Source: an uncultured Verrucomicrobiota bacterium (GTDB lineage Bacteria > Verrucomicrobiota > Kiritimatiellia > Kiritimatiellales > Tichowtungiaceae). Taken from it: DNA of 64,000 bases. This document shows positions 61,838-64,000 of the stretch, one piece after another (within the stretch, counting starts at the first letter, position 1; each line of letters starts with the position of its first letter). A program made the position numbers and the translations under genes. The notes under the pieces were generated by a model. The model was given only the letters and a program-made list of their open reading frames with translations, did not search any database and had not been told where the DNA came from. The stretch is from NCBI GenBank assembly GCA_903831085.1, contig CAIKWE010000044.1:89138-153137 (forward strand). The letters run 5' to 3'.

Positions 61838-62461
61838 ATGGCCAGGAAAACAAAAGAAGATGCGCAGGCAACCAGGGAAGGCGTACTGATTGCGGCGCTG
61901 GATCTGTTCAGCGAAAAAGGCTACTCCCGCACAACCTTCAGCGACATCGCCAAAAAGATCGGCATGACTCGCGGTGCGGTCTATTGGCACTTCGACGACA
62001 AACCGGTACTGCTCGCCGCCATGGTTGATTATTTTTGCACCCTGCGGGAGGAGCGGGTGGAGCATCATTTTTCTGAAATTAATTCGCTCGAAGAGCTGCG
62101 AGAGGCTTTTGTGGAACATGCCCGGGCGGTGGCGGAAGATAAGCGGCTCAAGAAATTTGAGTTTTTCATGGCCTTCCAGATGGAGTGGTCGGAGGAACTG
62201 CTGACGGAGACGCATAAGATACTCGATAAAATCCGCAAGGATCCGTTTGAAAAACTGGTCGCGGTTCTCAGTTCGCCACCGATCGCGGGCCGGTTCCGTA
62301 AAGATATTGATCCGGAAAAACTGGCCGTCACGCTGGCGGGGCTGTGGGTCGGGCTGTGTAAAATTTATCTCGGATCCTGTCCGAAGATTGATTTGGCATC
62401 CGCCGCGGCGGATGGATTTGATTGCATGATGAAAGGGGCTTTAAAGAAAGAGGGTCTATGA
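61838..62461 (+). CDS. TetR/AcrR-family repressor of the efflux operon
   Basis: 207 aa. The N-terminal DNA-binding domain reads MARKTKEDAQATREGVLIAALDLFSEKGYSRTTFSDIAKKIGMTRGAVYWHFDDKPVLL, very close to AcrR/TtgR-type repressors, with the recognition helix TRGAVYWHF. The C-terminal ligand-binding part (about 60-207) is divergent. GGAGAGG lies upstream of the ATG. The stop overlaps the ATG of the adaptor gene (ATGA), so repressor, adaptor and pump form one autoregulated operon. The matching AcrR-like operator upstream supports the role. Confidence 0.92.
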   Translation: MARKTKEDAQATREGVLIAALDLFSEKGYSRTTFSDIAKKIGMTRGAVYWHFDDKPVLLAAMVDYFCTLREERVEHHFSEINSLEELREAFVEHARAVAEDKRLKKFEFFMAFQMEWSEELLTETHKILDKIRKDPFEKLVAVLSSPPIAGRFRKDIDPEKLAVTLAGLWVGLCKIYLGSCPKIDLASAAADGFDCMMKGALKKEGL

Positions 62462-63609
62462 ATAAAAAACTAATCGCAGTATGTGGAATTGTCATCGTGT
62501 CCGGCCTGGCTGGCTGGTTTATCCACGGGATGTTTGGCGGAAAAGGCGGCGGCATGGCGGCACGAATGGGCGGACGTCCGCCGATGCCGCCTGCGGCGGT
62601 CGTCGTTCAGGTATTGAAAGAGCAGTCGCTTCAGCCGGTCGATGAATATATCGCTCAGGTGGAGCCGATGCAGCAGGTGACGATCCGTCCGCAGATTTCA
62701 GGGACGATCGCGGCGGTTCACTTTAAGGAAGGCGATCCGGTCAAGGAAGGCGACCTGCTTTTCACGATTGAGCCGGATCCGTATCAGGCCGCCGTGGCCG
62801 TTCGTGAAGCGGAGCTGGCACAGGCGAACGCGGCGCTGGTTCGCGCTCAGAAGTTTTATGACCGGATGAAAAGCGCGGACATTCGCAGTATCTCAAAGAC
62901 CGATTTTGATAAAGCAGAGAGCGATTATCTTCAGGCGCAGGCGGGCGTGAAGCAGGGCGAAGCCGGCTTGAATCTCGCTCGTATTAATCTGGGCTACACG
63001 GAAATCAAGGCGCCGATCAGCGGACGGATCGGGGCGGCGAAGATAACCAAAGGCAATTATGTGACGCCTGCGGCTTCCATGCTGGCGAGCATCGTGCAGA
63101 CCGATCCGGTTCGGGTCGTGTTTTCCGTAACAGACCGCACCTATCTGACACTGCGTCAGCAGGAGTTGGCCGGGACTTCGTCTCCGCTGGCGGCGCGAGT
63201 CCGCCTGCCGAACGGCGCGGTTCTTCCAATCATTGGAAAAAAAGATTTTGACGACAATGCGATGAACGATAAAACCGGAACTCTGGCGGTCCGGTTCGCC
63301 TTTGACAATGCGAATGGACTGCTGGTCGCCGGCAGTTACGTGAAGATCCTGCTCGAAAATCAGGAAACCTTGATGGGAATAAAAATTCCGCAGCGAGCGG
63401 TGCTGGCGGATCAGCAGGGTTCGTATGTTTTGACCGCAGACGACGCCGGCGTGGTTTCCACAATACGCATTAAGCCGGGCGTGCAGTTCGGCGCCGACGT
63501 GATCGTGCTGTCCGGTCTGAAAGTCGGCGACCGGATCGTGACCGATGGCTTGCAGCGGGCCGTTCCCGGTTCCACCGTGAAAGTGACTGTAGCGGAGGAC
63601 GCCCAATGA
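62458..63609 (+). CDS. RND efflux periplasmic adaptor (AcrA/MexA type)
   Basis: Connects the pump to the outer-membrane channel. I start at the ATG at 62458 (MNKKLIAVCGIVIVSGLAGWFIHG), which overlaps the repressor stop. The lipoyl domain (VEPMQQVTIRPQISGTIAAVHFKEGDPVKEGDLLFTIEPDPYQAAV), alpha-hairpin (REAELAQANAALVRAQKFYDRMK), beta-barrel (YTEIKAPISGRIGAAKITKGNYV) and membrane-proximal domain are all present in 383 aa. The N terminus is an uncleaved anchor without lipobox Cys. An exact palindrome at 63224 encodes VLPIIGKKDF. It overlaps the pump gene by 4 nt. Confidence 0.95.
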   Translation: MNKKLIAVCGIVIVSGLAGWFIHGMFGGKGGGMAARMGGRPPMPPAAVVVQVLKEQSLQPVDEYIAQVEPMQQVTIRPQISGTIAAVHFKEGDPVKEGDLLFTIEPDPYQAAVAVREAELAQANAALVRAQKFYDRMKSADIRSISKTDFDKAESDYLQAQAGVKQGEAGLNLARINLGYTEIKAPISGRIGAAKITKGNYVTPAASMLASIVQTDPVRVVFSVTDRTYLTLRQQELAGTSSPLAARVRLPNGAVLPIIGKKDFDDNAMNDKTGTLAVRFAFDNANGLLVAGSYVKILLENQETLMGIKIPQRAVLADQQGSYVLTADDAGVVSTIRIKPGVQFGADVIVLSGLKVGDRIVTDGLQRAVPGSTVKVTVAEDAQ

Positions 63610-64000
63610 TTTCCCGCGTGTTTATTGACCGCCCGCGGCTGGCGGGTGTGATTTCCATCGTGCTGATGCTGGCCGGTATTATTTCGATTTTCTCGCTGCC
63701 GGTTGCGCAGTATCCGATGGTGACGCCGCCGCAAATCACCGTTACGGCGAATTATCCCGGTGCCAGCGCGGAAGTGCTGGCCGACACCGTGGCCGGTCCG
63801 CTCGAGGACGCGGTCAACGGCGTGGACGACATGATTTATATGTCATCCACGTCCGACAGTTCGGGCAATTATGCCCTGACTGTTTCTTTCGCCGTCGGAA
63901 CCGACATCGATATCTCTCAGGTTAAAGTGCAGAACCGCGTTGCGCAGGCCACGCCGCTGCTGCCGGCGGAAGTGGTTCAGAAGGGCGTGGCCGTGCAGAA
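63606..64000 (+). CDS. RND efflux pump (AcrB/MexB type), N-terminal part cut by window edge
   Basis: This frame has no stop before the window ends and is absent from the ORF track. It starts MISRVFIDRPRLAGVISIVLMLAG, the cytoplasmic start and first helix of AcrB-type pumps, and continues into the porter domain (LPVAQYPMVTPPQITVTANYPGASAEVLADTVAGPLEDAVNGVDDMIYMSSTSDSSGNYALTVSF). The ATG overlaps the adaptor stop (ATGA). About 130 of the expected 1040 residues are visible. An outer-membrane channel gene may follow; otherwise the TolC-like protein at 9185 could serve. Confidence 0.95.
   Translation, partial: MISRVFIDRPRLAGVISIVLMLAGIISIFSLPVAQYPMVTPPQITVTANYPGASAEVLADTVAGPLEDAVNGVDDMIYMSSTSDSSGNYALTVSFAVGTDIDISQVKVQNRVAQATPLLPAEVVQKGVAVQ

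Overview
The window is about 64 kb of a GC-rich, densely coding bacterial chromosome with two tRNA genes and no prophage, CRISPR array, rRNA or recognisable transposase. The gene content points to a Gram-negative-type member of the PVC superphylum, most likely Kiritimatiellota (former Verrucomicrobia subdivision 5). The reasons are a V/A-type ATPase operon with a DUF2764 subunit, a complete tolQ-tolR-tolA-tolB-pal set, LPS genes (fabZ-lpxA), an EF-G-like GTPase, a GHL10 hydrolase and many REP-like intergenic repeats. The taxonomic call is an inference from content; no marker gene was searched.

Layout: (1) 1-5.5 kb: end of a glycine-zipper protein, a GlgX-type debranching enzyme, an RlmD/TrmA-type RNA methyltransferase, and two overlapping paralogous secreted proteins built from 17-residue repeats. 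(2) 5.5-13.5 kb: smc, then divergently a TolC-like protein and an HAE1-type RND pump with no adaptor gene between them. (3) 13.6-20.6 kb: V-ATPase operon E-DUF2764-A-B-D-I-K; the K subunit carries the residues of a Na+-binding proteolipid. (4) 20.8-25.3 kb: pheS, an ATP-type phosphofructokinase of the PPi-PFK lineage, and convergently nnr and pdxJ. (5) 25.3-30.4 kb: a Tol-Pal operon on the minus strand followed by a membrane protein with two degenerate GGDEF domains, overlapping pdxJ. (6) 30.5-38.5 kb: GHL10 hydrolase, a polytopic TPR membrane protein, mutS, and an EF-G-like GTPase with an altered G4 motif. (7) 38.6-46.5 kb: an AT-rich orphan membrane gene, pcm, yebC-ruvC, accB-accC, an Asp23/AmaP pair, a PfkB kinase, a divergent ispD, acyP and a 46-aa conserved small protein missed by the ORF track. 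(8) 46.7-54 kb: metH, tRNA-Ser, pcnB, a DUF4186 gene, tRNA-Leu, a PpiC/SurA-type lipoprotein and a YkgJ-type cysteine-cluster protein. (9) 54-58.5 kb: fabZ-lpxA, a GspE/PilB ATPase, an Hpt protein, a small membrane protein and a ferritin-like protein. (10) 58.5-64 kb: repeat-rich DNA around an AT-rich lipoprotein gene, glyS, a small anchored protein, and a TetR-adaptor-RND efflux operon whose operator closely resembles the E. coli AcrR site; the pump gene runs off the window.

The most unusual signal is not a gene. A 15-bp palindrome, TTCCAA-N3-TTGGAA, recurs across the whole window on a roughly 1-2 kb scale, in intergenic DNA and inside housekeeping genes alike. By eye I count at least 13 exact copies and over 20 one- or two-mismatch copies, where chance predicts far less than one. 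Paired copies form long hairpins at gene borders. Inside genes it often encodes a recurring FQ-T/A-LE peptide. Further repeat families (a TCCTATAAATTAATGA element, a GCGCGGCCACCGT family, a GGTGGAGCRCGACCTCCGG family) sit in the gene-free stretches, and two AT-rich orphan genes each have the first element at or just past their 3' end.
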